Source of the DNA: Balneolaceae bacterium
Lineage (GTDB): Bacteria > Bacteroidota > Rhodothermia > Balneolales > Balneolaceae
Direction of reading: 5' to 3'
Length of the DNA: 64,000 nt
NCBI GenBank assembly: GCA_020832285.1
Contig: JAFIFB010000056.1
Span: 1 to 64,000 of the forward strand
The position numbers were made by a program, and so were the translations under genes. The notes under the pieces are model-generated. The model made no database searches. It was not told the origin of the DNA and saw only the letters and a program-made list of their open reading frames with translations. Positions 52,194 through 61,349 of the stretch are shown one piece after another; positions within the stretch are counted from its first letter, which is position 1; the number at the start of each line of letters is the position of its first letter.

Positions 52194-54392
52194 ATGCTTC
52201 GCAAATTTCGATCTATTCTTGTTTTGTTTTTAGCGGTTTACATTATCGCTTTAACAAACAAGTCTATCTATTCAAACCCGCTGCAAGAGGCACCTGAAGA
52301 CTCTGTCCGTGTTGGTCTTGTTCTGAGTGGCGGTGGTGCTTTAGGTATTGCTCACATTGGAATCATTCAGGCACTTGAAGAAGCAGGAGTTCGCATTGAT
52401 TATATCACTGGGACAAGTATGGGAAGTCTCATAGGCGGTCTGTATGCAATAGGATACACCTCAGATCAAATTGAGGAGTTGGCTCTCTCAAATAATTTTA
52501 TGGATCTTTTTACTGAAAGACGTGATCGCAGGTACATTTCCAATTATGAAAAAATTTATGCCGACCGCACAATCGCTTCATTTCCGGTGAGCAAAAAAGG
52601 AATTGATTTGCCTGTTGGGATCATGTCGGGTCAGCATATCTACACCTATTTATCCAGATTGACATGGCATGTTCACGGAATGGAGGATTTCAGCCAGTTC
52701 CCGATTCCTTTTGCCGCTATTGGTACTGATATTGAAACAGGTGAAGCAGTTGTTTTTAATTCCGGTTATCTGCCGGATGCACTGCGGGCCAGCATTTCTA
52801 TTCCTTCGGTATTTGCACCGCACGCGATTGATGGAAAAATGTACATCGACGGCGGAATGATACGAAATATACCCGTACAGGATGCTATCGATATGGGGGC
52901 TAACTACACCATTGCAGTAGATGTTAGCACGCCCCTGATGCCACAAGACAGCCTCACAACACTGGCTTCTATTCTCAACCAAACACTTTACTACAGAATT
53001 CAGGAATACTCTACTCCGCAACGAGAAATGGCTGATCATGTAATCGTATTGGATGAACTTCATGATTATACGACCGCAGATTTTAACCTGGCTGAAAGGT
53101 TTCTTGAAATTGGGAAGCACTATGGCCGTCAAAACCTCGATAAATTCCGTGAAATCGCCGCTATGCAATCCACTCCTCCTGCACCACGTCCCGGAGTGAG
53201 TGATCCGGGTTCTCTGCCGATTTCAAACATCATCATTGAAGGAAATACCATTTTTGATGATGATTTTATTTTAAGACAGCTCGACTTTACACCCGGAACC
53301 ACCCTAGACCCAGACATAATCGAAGAGAAGGTAACAATGCTGTACAGTTCGGCATATATAGATAATGTTACCTACCGCCTTATGCCTGATGACGACTACT
53401 ATTACACCCTGCAGATACGTATTTCTGAAAGCAGAACCGATGACTTTCGGGTGGGGCTTCGGTACGAATCTGGTACACAAGCTGCTATTTTACTCGAAGG
53501 AAGTTTCCGGAACCTGGTTCATAGAGGGGCTTTAACCCGTGCGGAAGCAAGACTTGGGGAGCAATTGAACTTTACACTGGATCATCTCTATTACGGCGCA
53601 CTCGGTTCACAACTGGCTTTACTTACATCATTTCAATACCTCTCTGAAAACGTGGATTGGTTCGAAGAAAATGAGCGTGTTTCCCGGTTTAAAAATGAGG
53701 TTTTCAGAGGTGAAATTTCGGGAGCAAACTATTTTGGCACACAGAACATGGTTGCGCTTGGAATTCGAAAAGATTTCACCTGGCATACAGAAAGAATTAA
53801 TCCTGAACAAATCGGGGCTTCATCCACTGATTATCATGCACTTTTCTTTCGATTTATCCGGGATAATTTTAACCGGCGTGGATACCCAACAAGAGGGGAA
53901 AAAATTGCGGCTGAAGGATTTCTCAGCGATGAATTTCTATTAAGCCCAATTAATTTTACTTCTAGTAAACTCTATTACCGAGGTTATTATGATATTACCG
54001 GCTGGCTGTCTCTGACCAACAGTTTCTGGTTAGCGTATTCAACCGGTGAAGATCTTCCGTGGCACTATTGGAGTTCTCCCAACCGTTTTGACCCAATATT
54101 TGACTACATTCAGTTTCCGGGGGCCGAACGTTACGAACTGAACTCCCGGAATGTTCAGTCTGCATCCCTTGGTGTCCAGCTCGAACCTTTTTACCATCGG
54201 TTTATTGGTGCAGAGATTTTTGCAGGCCGGTTTTTAAACAACTGGAACCTTGAATTTTCGGAAAATGAAATCGAATATGGAGTATCTCTGACTGTTGGGG
54301 CACAAACCGTTTTAGGCCCTTTAAAACTTATTTTATCAAACAGTACTTTAACTAACTTTAGTGCGGAATTACAAATCGGATATCAGTTTTGA
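52194..54392 (+). CDS. Patatin-like phospholipase fused to POTRA and outer-membrane barrel (type Vd-like)
   Basis: A 732-residue exported protein. Signal peptide (LVLFLAVYIIALTNKS), patatin domain ~40-235 with GGGALGIAHIG oxyanion loop, nucleophile Ser in GTSMG, and Asp in IDGGM; then a POTRA-like domain (~340-415, ISNIIIEGNTIFDDDF) and a C-terminal D15/Omp85 barrel ending LQIGYQF. This order fits PlpD-type autotransporters. Likely a surface or periplasmic lipase. The TPR gene overlaps its stop. Confidence 0.92.
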   Translation: MLRKFRSILVLFLAVYIIALTNKSIYSNPLQEAPEDSVRVGLVLSGGGALGIAHIGIIQALEEAGVRIDYITGTSMGSLIGGLYAIGYTSDQIEELALSNNFMDLFTERRDRRYISNYEKIYADRTIASFPVSKKGIDLPVGIMSGQHIYTYLSRLTWHVHGMEDFSQFPIPFAAIGTDIETGEAVVFNSGYLPDALRASISIPSVFAPHAIDGKMYIDGGMIRNIPVQDAIDMGANYTIAVDVSTPLMPQDSLTTLASILNQTLYYRIQEYSTPQREMADHVIVLDELHDYTTADFNLAERFLEIGKHYGRQNLDKFREIAAMQSTPPAPRPGVSDPGSLPISNIIIEGNTIFDDDFILRQLDFTPGTTLDPDIIEEKVTMLYSSAYIDNVTYRLMPDDDYYYTLQIRISESRTDDFRVGLRYESGTQAAILLEGSFRNLVHRGALTRAEARLGEQLNFTLDHLYYGALGSQLALLTSFQYLSENVDWFEENERVSRFKNEVFRGEISGANYFGTQNMVALGIRKDFTWHTERINPEQIGASSTDYHALFFRFIRDNFNRRGYPTRGEKIAAEGFLSDEFLLSPINFTSSKLYYRGYYDITGWLSLTNSFWLAYSTGEDLPWHYWSSPNRFDPIFDYIQFPGAERYELNSRNVQSASLGVQLEPFYHRFIGAEIFAGRFLNNWNLEFSENEIEYGVSLTVGAQTVLGPLKLILSNSTLTNFSAELQIGYQF

Positions 54393-55018
54393 GCAGCGAA
54401 CAATATTTACTTGAACAAATTAACGACATAAAATTTAAACTTTCTGCCGAACCCGAAAACGCAAATCTTCTTCACGATCTGGGGGTTGCTTACTATCTTC
54501 TCGGCGAATATGGGAAATCGGTTCAAACGCTGAAACAGGCCGTTACTATAGAACCTGAAAACAGTACTTTCAAGTTCAATCTTGCCAATGCATTTGCTGA
54601 AGATGGAGAGTACGGTCTGGCTAAAAAAAATTTCCACGATGTACTGGATAGTGACCCGGGGCACATCCCCTCTCTGACTAACCTGGCCGACTGTTATGAA
54701 GCCACCGGTGATGACGGACAGGCACAGCACCTATTTGAGTATATCACTCGTATTGCCCCTGATAATGCACTATCTCATTTTAACCTGGGAAATTTTCTGC
54801 TCAGAAAAAACCGCCATATTGAAGCCGCAAAATGTTATGAAAAAGCGATTGAGGTTGAAAATACATTTATTGACGCTTATCACAATCTCGCGTGGATATT
54901 AAACGAGGTGAAAGCACACGAAGCTGCTCTCGAATTTGCTGAAGAGGCCTTGTCACTGGACCCTTTGCACGAAGATTTACAAGAACTCGCGTCTAAAATC
55001 AGAAACCAGATCGGGTAA
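54389..55018 (+). CDS. TPR-repeat protein
   Basis: A 209-residue protein of about five tetratricopeptide repeats (e.g. ANLLHDLGVAYYLLGEYGKSVQTL, NALSHFNLGNFLLRKNRHIEAAKCYEKAI). It starts with TTG overlapping the patatin gene stop by 4 bp, so the two proteins are translationally coupled and may interact. Converges on the short gene at 54977, overlapping 42 nt. Confidence 0.8.
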   Translation: MSSEQYLLEQINDIKFKLSAEPENANLLHDLGVAYYLLGEYGKSVQTLKQAVTIEPENSTFKFNLANAFAEDGEYGLAKKNFHDVLDSDPGHIPSLTNLADCYEATGDDGQAQHLFEYITRIAPDNALSHFNLGNFLLRKNRHIEAAKCYEKAIEVENTFIDAYHNLAWILNEVKAHEAALEFAEEALSLDPLHEDLQELASKIRNQIG

Positions 55019-55240
55019 ACGAATGCCACGGCTCTTTCTGAGCCAGGCTTGATTTATTTGGGACACTTCTCTTTCCAATTCAAGGGCAAAAGCTGCGGCC
55101 ATTTTACGGTCAAACCCGGGTTTTGCCTTTATTTTCGGCAATTGTGATAGTTGTTTTACTGCAGAAGAATCGTCTCTCTCGCAACGGGCACACTCACAGG
55201 TTCCGATTCTATGTGAAAAATGTTTGTTTTTAAAAGCCAT
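54977..55240 (-). CDS. 87-residue Cys-rich protein, candidate anti-sigma factor
   Basis: A soluble 87-residue protein with a small H10...C15-x-C17-x2-C20 cluster (SHRIGTCECARCER) and then LSQLPKIKAKPGFDRKMAAAF. The second block resembles the linker that follows the zinc finger in zinc-finger anti-sigma factors, and the Cys/His cluster could bind zinc. No membrane helix is present. It lies 47 nt downstream of a sigma gene on the same strand, and its ATG directly follows an 11-bp hairpin. The order and hairpin suggest co-regulation; the anti-sigma role is inference. Confidence 0.5.
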   Translation of the reverse strand: MAFKNKHFSHRIGTCECARCERDDSSAVKQLSQLPKIKAKPGFDRKMAAAFALELEREVSQINQAWLRKSRGIRLPDLVSDFRREFL

Positions 55241-55290
55241 GGGGTATGAATTTCTTAACAGTTACAGATATTCATACCCCGTTTTTTTCA
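55241..55290. terminator. Strong hairpin: plus-strand terminator and minus-strand start-codon hairpin
   Basis: GGGGTATGAAT (55241-55251) and ATTCATACCCC (55270-55280) form a perfect 11-bp stem. On the plus strand GTTTTTTT follows, so it is a good terminator for the patatin/TPR transcript. On the minus strand its last base is directly before the ATG of the 87-residue gene, so its ribosome-binding region lies inside the stem. It should lower that gene's expression relative to the sigma gene. Confidence 0.75.
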
Positions 55291-55896
55291 GAATGTTTCC
55301 GAGTTAACGTAATCTCCGATAATTTCCTGGAGCTGTATCCGGGCACGATTGATTCGTGATTTTACCGTCCCCATTGCTGTTCCGGTAATTTCGGAAATCT
55401 CTTCGTAAGTTAACTGCTGAATGTCTCGTAAAACAATCACTTCCCTGAAGTCATCATTAAGCTCCATAAGAGCTTTTTCAAGTTCGTTTACAGAATTTTT
55501 TAAATGGAGCTCTTCATCCTGAAGAATACTGCTATCCGTGATTTCAAACTCTCTGTCATCGGGATCAGATTCATCTGCATGTATGCTTATAAGGCTCATC
55601 CTCTGCTTTTTCTTGTACATGCTTTTTGCAAGATTCAGCGCAATGGTATATATCCAGGTTGAGAGTTTTGCAATCCGCTGGTAAGAGTACCGGCTTCTGT
55701 ATACCCTGAGGAACGTTTCCTGCACCAGATCTTCGCAATCTTCGTGATTATGGGTGTACCTGTACAAAAAGTTATGCAGCCTGTCTTTGTAACGATGTAC
55801 GATGATGTCGAAAGCCTGTACAACTCCGTTCTGAAGCTGTTCCATCACGTCTTCGTCGCTCATTTTCTGAAGTGCTGTTACATTGGAACCGTTCAT
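55288..55896 (-). CDS. ECF-like RNA polymerase sigma factor
   Basis: A 202-residue sigma-70 family protein with regions 2 and 4: IIVHRYKDRLHNFLYRYTHNHEDCEDLVQETFLRVYRS, LSTWIYTIALNLAKSMYKKKQ, and LNDDFREVIVLRDIQQLTYEEISEITGTAMGTVKSRINRA. ATG 55896 is chosen for its upstream GGGGG stretch; a longer frame would overlap holA. Gene order sigma then Cys-rich protein suggests an ECF/anti-sigma pair. Confidence 0.92.
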   Translation of the reverse strand: MNGSNVTALQKMSDEDVMEQLQNGVVQAFDIIVHRYKDRLHNFLYRYTHNHEDCEDLVQETFLRVYRSRYSYQRIAKLSTWIYTIALNLAKSMYKKKQRMSLISIHADESDPDDREFEITDSSILQDEELHLKNSVNELEKALMELNDDFREVIVLRDIQQLTYEEISEITGTAMGTVKSRINRARIQLQEIIGDYVNSETF

Positions 55897-55951
55897 AATA
55901 AAACCCCCGTAATTCTTGGTTGCTGTTACTGCACCGGGGGTTTCGGGAAAG

Positions 55952-57016
55952 TCACCCCACAATGCGTTTTATCAGCAGGAGAAATATTGTAGAGGGGTCC
56001 AATGTGCTGAAGCCTTTCATAGCCCGATCTGCATCGAGCAGGGCTTCAAAAATCTGTGGCATTTCGGCAAGACTGAATCTCGAGGCTTCATTGTATTGGT
56101 TGTTGAAGTAGTATCCCTTCAAACCCAATTCCTGTTGAACCTGTTGTTTGCTCAGTCCTTTTTCCATCAATCGGCGAATTTGCCAGATGTTACCAAACAC
56201 ACTGTAAAAGAACCCCACGGTTTTAAATATTTCTGCCGTGCTGTTATTACTTTTATGCAACATCTGTTCCGCAATGAAGAGTGATGTATCTAAATTTCTC
56301 TCAAGTACTGCATTTTTTAGCTCTATGACGTTATATTCGCGATATGACTCGGTAATTTTTTTTACATGCTCAACTTCGATCACTGCTTTACTGTCCACAA
56401 AAGTACACAGTTTATCTATTTCTGTGGACAGTACGTGTAAATCCTGCCCAACAAGCTGACTCAAAACCTGAGCCGCAGCAGGGCTGATTTTCATGCTATG
56501 GGAGTGGCGGGTCCAATCCATCACCCATTCAGGAAGATTGCTTTCATGGATCTTTTCGAAAGAATATACGCCGATGTGTTCTTCGTTTTTCGAGAGCTGA
56601 TTTAATGTTTTACCGGGATCTCTTCGCTTGTCAGGAAATTTGGTATCAATCAAACAAAGTATAGTTGAAGGGTTGGGCCTTTTAAAATAACCTAAGAATT
56701 CGCCTGTCCCCTCTCCTTCCACTGGCGGAGCATCCAATTGCATGAAATCCCTGACTATAACGACCCGTTTTTCGGCCATCATCGGGTAGCTGCGGGCAAT
56801 CCCAAGAATTTTTTCCGGGGTGTTCTCGCCCCCATAGATAAGATCGAAATTGAAATCTTTTTGTTCATCCGGAACCAATTTCTCGATTTCATCCTGAATC
56901 ATATCAATCAGAAACCCTTCATCTCCATAGAGATAGTATACCTGTTTAAGTGATGAACGCTTACGGATATCACGAAAAAGCGACCGGAAAATATCTAAGC
57001 TCGACTGTCTGGCCAA
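55952..57016 (-). CDS. holA: DNA polymerase III delta subunit
   Basis: Clamp-loader delta subunit that opens the beta clamp; 354 residues with TTG start. N-terminal YYLYGDEGFLIDMI, then EKRVVIVRDFMQL and ILCLIDTKFPDKR, and the C-terminal helical domain with IWQIRRLMEKG. These match the delta family of Bacteroidota. Fifty-six nt upstream of the sigma gene. Confidence 0.9.
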   Translation of the reverse strand: MARQSSLDIFRSLFRDIRKRSSLKQVYYLYGDEGFLIDMIQDEIEKLVPDEQKDFNFDLIYGGENTPEKILGIARSYPMMAEKRVVIVRDFMQLDAPPVEGEGTGEFLGYFKRPNPSTILCLIDTKFPDKRRDPGKTLNQLSKNEEHIGVYSFEKIHESNLPEWVMDWTRHSHSMKISPAAAQVLSQLVGQDLHVLSTEIDKLCTFVDSKAVIEVEHVKKITESYREYNVIELKNAVLERNLDTSLFIAEQMLHKSNNSTAEIFKTVGFFYSVFGNIWQIRRLMEKGLSKQQVQQELGLKGYYFNNQYNEASRFSLAEMPQIFEALLDADRAMKGFSTLDPSTIFLLLIKRIVG

Positions 57017-57076
57017 AAATTTACCTGATTAGGTGAGAATTCGTTAAATAGAAATGATGCAAGAAAATTATTAAAC

Positions 57077-57856
57077 CTAATTTTCAATTCCTGCAGCATA
57101 CCTTAGACCGCCAAGCAGATGCTCCAGAAAAGCGGGTTCGGTGTAAGATTCTCTGGTGTGGCCCAGACCGGTATAAAATGCCCGACCGCCGTCATATTCA
57201 TGATACCAGGCTATCGGATGGTCACCGGGATGTTCACTTCCTTCAAAAGTATCGGTATCAAGCTTCAGCAGAACATTTACGTTTTCATTGAAATTCTGAA
57301 AGTTATACCATTCATCTTCCCGTTCCCACTGCTCGGGCAGGTGTCTCGTTGATGGATGATCCCCGTCAATTACATCTATCACAGCCGTCTGAACTCTCGG
57401 ATGGCTCTCGAAATATCCACCGGCCAGTTCGCCATACCAGGGCCAGTCATACTCAGTATCTGTGGCTGAATGAACACCTGCATAACCACCTCCATTTTGA
57501 ATGTAGCTTTTAAAAGCGGCTCTTTGATCGTCATCAAAAACAGTCATCGTTGAGTTGAGAAACAATACGACTGCGTAATTTGCCAGGTTATCCGATGTAA
57601 AATAATCTGAATCTTCAGTATGAGTGACCGAAAATCCATTCTCTTCTCCAAGTGTTTTCACGGCTTCCACACCCGACTCAATAGAATCGTGTCGAAAACC
57701 AGCGGTTTTGGTAAAAACCAGTACGGAAAAGGTTGCACCATCAACAGTGTGAACCTCATGAACCGGTTTTTCGTCAAGCGCCCCTCTTTCGTTGGCACAG
57801 CTTGTAACAGTCATTAGTAATATTAGTGTCAGGGTAAATGTTAAAAATCGGATCAT
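57077..57856 (-). CDS. ThuA-domain lipoprotein
   Basis: A 259-residue exported protein with lipobox VTSC. The ThuA-like (class I glutamine-amidotransferase-like) domain shows VLVFTKTAGFRHDSIESGVEAV, YAVVLFLNSTMTVFDDDQRAAF, NGGGYAGVHSATDTEYDWPWYGELAGGYFESHP and GRAFYTGLGHTRESY. Function may be sugar-related; unknown here. Confidence 0.88.
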   Translation of the reverse strand: MIRFLTFTLTLILLMTVTSCANERGALDEKPVHEVHTVDGATFSVLVFTKTAGFRHDSIESGVEAVKTLGEENGFSVTHTEDSDYFTSDNLANYAVVLFLNSTMTVFDDDQRAAFKSYIQNGGGYAGVHSATDTEYDWPWYGELAGGYFESHPRVQTAVIDVIDGDHPSTRHLPEQWEREDEWYNFQNFNENVNVLLKLDTDTFEGSEHPGDHPIAWYHEYDGGRAFYTGLGHTRESYTEPAFLEHLLGGLRYAAGIEN

Positions 57857-57924
57857 TGTCTCTGTCAGCTTTGTTAGGTGTTATGAATTTGAATCAGCAT
57901 CCTGAAAATAGAAAAAGTTTTACT

Positions 57925-59010
57925 TTAGTTGGCAGATTTTCCGATATGAGTTTGAAGCCACTCAATAGTGTCCACCTGATCGGGTTTCCACCACACGGGC
58001 GGAGATTGCGCTTCTGAAAGCGGTTCAATTCTGAACTCCCCGATCTTTTTGCCAATATAGTCTGCTGTGGAATAGACAGATTGCAGCCCGTCCTGAAATT
58101 GGTTGACGATCGTTTGAACTGTTTCGAAATTTCCCTTAACCCAGTGAAGAATAAACTTATTATCTGGCTTTAAAAATGTCTGTTCAATCAAAAAGTCGTT
58201 CAGCCATGCCTGGGGTATCTCCATCGCTTTATTGTAAGCAAATCGGTGAAACAGGCTTTCCGGTGGTTTTTCGTGTTGAGGGTTATTAAGCCATAATGCT
58301 TCCACATAATCGGTAAAGGAACATTTCTGTGAGTTGAGGTGAAACGGAGCTACTACAATAGCCACCGATCTGCACCCTGCACCGCCATATCTGAATACGG
58401 ATTCTGTGAGATCTTCCATCGTCTGTGGCTCATGTTCAGTGATATAAGCGATTGAAAAGTGAGCGGTGCGCATTAGTTTATGAGCCTCCGGTTTCAGTAA
58501 TTTCAATTTTTGGACGGTCTGTAAAACACTATCTACCGAATGTTCCGAGCCCGCAAAAAGCAGGGCATCTGCGTTTCTGCCGCTCAGATCAGAAATTTCA
58601 GTGCTCCAGTGAGAGTTTGGTAGCAGGCCATTCACGTCAAGAATATTTAAAAAAGTTTGAAGAAGATGCGGATCTTTCCGGGAAATTTTACCAGAATAAC
58701 TTCCCCCGGCCATCACCACGGCAAGAAGGTCCTGTATCCCCACAAGTGGAAGGTTCCCTGCATGAAGACACAGCACATCTTTATCCCTGAGACTGTTCTC
58801 ACGTAATTTTGAAATTTTTGCCCATTTTTCCAGATTTTTTTGGGTGAGAGAGTGCTTTAAAACCAGAATCCTGTGCTTAATATCTTCGAAACTGAAAAAG
58901 CTCGCAGCTGCTGTTCTTTCAATTGCATCCTTTAACTGGAGGTTATCAGGACGAAGCCATTCCTCAACAGTTTTTGAGATTTTTTCGATATGTTTTTGAG
59001 TCCCGCTCAA
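57925..59010 (-). CDS. luxC: LuxC-like acyl-CoA reductase
   Basis: A 361-residue LuxC-family enzyme, NADPH-dependent reduction of acyl groups to aldehydes. The catalytic Cys is in YGGAGCRSVAIV; CLHAGNLPLVGIQDLLAVVMAGG and ALLFAGSEHSVDSVL are typical. Start TTG. Encoded 3 nt after luxE. No luxAB or luxD is present, so a bioluminescence role is unlikely; fatty aldehyde or other thioester reduction is the inference. Confidence 0.82.
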   Translation of the reverse strand: MSGTQKHIEKISKTVEEWLRPDNLQLKDAIERTAAASFFSFEDIKHRILVLKHSLTQKNLEKWAKISKLRENSLRDKDVLCLHAGNLPLVGIQDLLAVVMAGGSYSGKISRKDPHLLQTFLNILDVNGLLPNSHWSTEISDLSGRNADALLFAGSEHSVDSVLQTVQKLKLLKPEAHKLMRTAHFSIAYITEHEPQTMEDLTESVFRYGGAGCRSVAIVVAPFHLNSQKCSFTDYVEALWLNNPQHEKPPESLFHRFAYNKAMEIPQAWLNDFLIEQTFLKPDNKFILHWVKGNFETVQTIVNQFQDGLQSVYSTADYIGKKIGEFRIEPLSEAQSPPVWWKPDQVDTIEWLQTHIGKSAN

Positions 59011-59013
59011 GAG

Positions 59014-60012
59014 TCAGTCCCTGTCAATTAAAAAGTTACAACCACGAAGATCAGCCGAACTCCAGCGGCCCAGTACCTGAAACGTTCCATCTTTATTCTT
59101 TGTGCCGCGGTCTTCTGTTAAGATAAACGCGCATGAATAAACATTTGCCAAATCAATTAAACCGATTTTTCCTTGCTCACCCGGTTCGCAAATTCTCGAC
59201 GGATTTTCGGGATCACGAATAGTAACCCTCACCCAGTGTGGGCAAGTAAACCACTCCCCGCCAATAGCATACATTTGGCTAAGTAGTTCGCACATTCCAT
59301 ATTCGGAGTGAATTTGACTCTCTTCAACTCCGAACCCTTCGGCCAACCTTTGCCTGAGTTCAGATTTAGTCATTTCGCGACGGTATGTTTTCATCCCTCC
59401 TGTTTCTATGATATGGCTATCTGGCGGCAGTTCTGAGATACCGGCATCTATCAGGTCCAGTAATCCAAATGCCGCTCCAAAAAGTACAGGTATTCTGTTC
59501 TTTTCTTTAATTTTACGAATATACCTTCCGGCAGCTTGTTTCTCAGCGGTGATAAAACTGCTGCAACCGGATGAGTCCGTCTCTACCAGGTGTTTGGACA
59601 TCCAGATCAGGGAGGAATCGGGATTTTCATTATAGCCCGTCATATAACAAAGAAGTGAGTAATGTTCTCGTGGAAAATGCCGGTAAAATTCTTTTGTGAT
59701 GGATTTTCGATAAAGTCCGGGATCAGCAATCAGGTGAATGCTTCGTTCCATGCCTGATGTACCGCTGCTACGAAAAACAAAAGCAGGTTCTTCGTGTTCA
59801 GTAATGATTTCTGCATCTTTAAATGCACGAATCGGCAGCAGTGGAATCTCATCCGGGTCAGGGGAAGAATCAAAATTCATTCCAAAGACAGACAAATATC
59901 TCTTGTAAAACGGGTTATTTTTTGCCTGAAATCGAAAAACAGACCTGCATTTTTCATCAAAAGAGACGTCTGAGCTGAAGATCAATTTATTCCATTGAAT
60001 ATTCCAACTCAT
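59014..60012 (-). CDS. luxE: LuxE-like acyl-protein synthetase
   Basis: A 332-residue adenylating enzyme of the LuxE family, which activates fatty acid with ATP and transfers it to a protein Cys for LuxC. Visible are FVFRSSGTSGMERSIHLI (ATP-binding P-loop), ETGGMKTYRREM and YGMCELLSQMY. Its gene ends 3 nt before luxC. Together they could reduce free fatty acids to aldehyde. Confidence 0.82.
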   Translation of the reverse strand: MSWNIQWNKLIFSSDVSFDEKCRSVFRFQAKNNPFYKRYLSVFGMNFDSSPDPDEIPLLPIRAFKDAEIITEHEEPAFVFRSSGTSGMERSIHLIADPGLYRKSITKEFYRHFPREHYSLLCYMTGYNENPDSSLIWMSKHLVETDSSGCSSFITAEKQAAGRYIRKIKEKNRIPVLFGAAFGLLDLIDAGISELPPDSHIIETGGMKTYRREMTKSELRQRLAEGFGVEESQIHSEYGMCELLSQMYAIGGEWFTCPHWVRVTIRDPENPSRICEPGEQGKIGLIDLANVYSCAFILTEDRGTKNKDGTFQVLGRWSSADLRGCNFLIDRD

Positions 60013-60048
60013 CGATGTTCCTGCTTTAAAGAGTTGATTAGAAAAATA

Positions 60049-61344
60049 TTAGCTAAGTCGCTTCAGGCCTTTGTGTCCAATATCTTTACGGTAATAACAA
60101 TTCTCAAAAGAAATTTTTTCTACATTGGTATAAGTGTGATAGATTGCCTTTTCAAGACTGGTTCCGCTGCCTACAACATTCAGAACACGTCCACCGTTTG
60201 AGACTATTTCTCCATCTTTTTCAGCTGTACCGGCATGGAAAACAAGTGCCGATGAATCGACGTCACCAATGCCAGTAATTTTTTTACCTTTTTCATAATC
60301 AAGAGGATACCCCTGACTTGCGAGGACAATGCAACAACGATATTTATTATCAATCTGAATCGATTTTTCATCAAGGCGCTGTTCCGTGGCCGCGATCATC
60401 AGGTCCAGCAGATCGTTTTCAAGAGATGGTAAAATAACCTGGCATTCGGGATCGCCAAACCGGCAGTTATACTCAACTACTTTAGGGCCGTTTTCGGTAA
60501 TCATCAAACCCACATATAAAATTCCAAAATATGGAGTTTCTTCGAGCTGCATGCCCGTTATGGTAGGTTCAATAATTTCCTGTTTCACCTGATCCAGAAT
60601 TTCTTCCGTCAAAACCGGGGCCGGTGAGTAGGCACCCATCCCACCGGTGTTCAATCCGGTGTCTCCGTCACCGATTCTCTTATGGTCTTGTGCATTGTGA
60701 ATGATATGAGAGGTGTGTCCGTCAGAAATTACAAACACGGAGGCCTCCTCACCTTCCATAAATTCCTCCACGACAAGTCTTTTCGCCGCGCTGGAAAGGT
60801 TTTTATCCTTTTTGATATAGAGTAACCGATCTTTGGTTTCTTCTTCACTGTGGCAAATAAAAACTCCCTTGCCACCTGCCAGTCCGTCCGCTTTCAGCAC
60901 AATGGGGTACGAATCTTTAAGCTGAATGAATTTCAGAGCATCATCATAATCCTGTGCACTGAATACTGCATAGTCAGCCGTGGGAATATTGTATTTTGTC
61001 ATGAACTCTTTAGCAAATTCCTTGCTTCCTTCGAGCATGGCCGCTTTTTTTGTCGGCCCGAAAACCGGGATCTTTTGTTCATTTAGGAAGTCAGCAATGC
61101 CATCAACCAAAGGAGCTTCCGGTCCTACAATTACCAGTTCAATCTCATTTTCTTCAACAAAATCAGATATATTGCTAAATTCAGAAAGGTCTAACTGTAC
61201 ATTGATTCCGTGAATGGCAGTTCCGGGATTTCCTGGAGTGATGTATAAAGTTCCGAGTTTTTCGGATTGACTTATCTTCCATGCGATAGAGTGCTCTCTT
61301 CCACCACCACCAATTAATAAAACATTATATGCGTCTGAGTCCAT
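60049..61344 (-). CDS. purD: Phosphoribosylamine-glycine ligase
   Basis: Purine step 2; 431-residue ATP-grasp enzyme. N-terminal VLLIGGGGREHS, then GPEAPLVDGIADFL, PTKKAAMLEGSKEFAKEFM, IVLKADGLAGGKGVFI, MGAYSPAPV and VEYNCRFGDPECQVILP. Full length. Five nt after tpiA's start region in gene order. Confidence 0.96.
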   Translation of the reverse strand: MDSDAYNVLLIGGGGREHSIAWKISQSEKLGTLYITPGNPGTAIHGINVQLDLSEFSNISDFVEENEIELVIVGPEAPLVDGIADFLNEQKIPVFGPTKKAAMLEGSKEFAKEFMTKYNIPTADYAVFSAQDYDDALKFIQLKDSYPIVLKADGLAGGKGVFICHSEEETKDRLLYIKKDKNLSSAAKRLVVEEFMEGEEASVFVISDGHTSHIIHNAQDHKRIGDGDTGLNTGGMGAYSPAPVLTEEILDQVKQEIIEPTITGMQLEETPYFGILYVGLMITENGPKVVEYNCRFGDPECQVILPSLENDLLDLMIAATEQRLDEKSIQIDNKYRCCIVLASQGYPLDYEKGKKITGIGDVDSSALVFHAGTAEKDGEIVSNGGRVLNVVGSGTSLEKAIYHTYTNVEKISFENCYYRKDIGHKGLKRLS

Positions 61345-61349
61345 TTAAT

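Noticed and set aside
55288-55962. Longer sigma-factor start at 55962
   Set aside because: It overlaps holA and adds residues without sigma similarity; ATG 55896 has a good upstream GGGGG.
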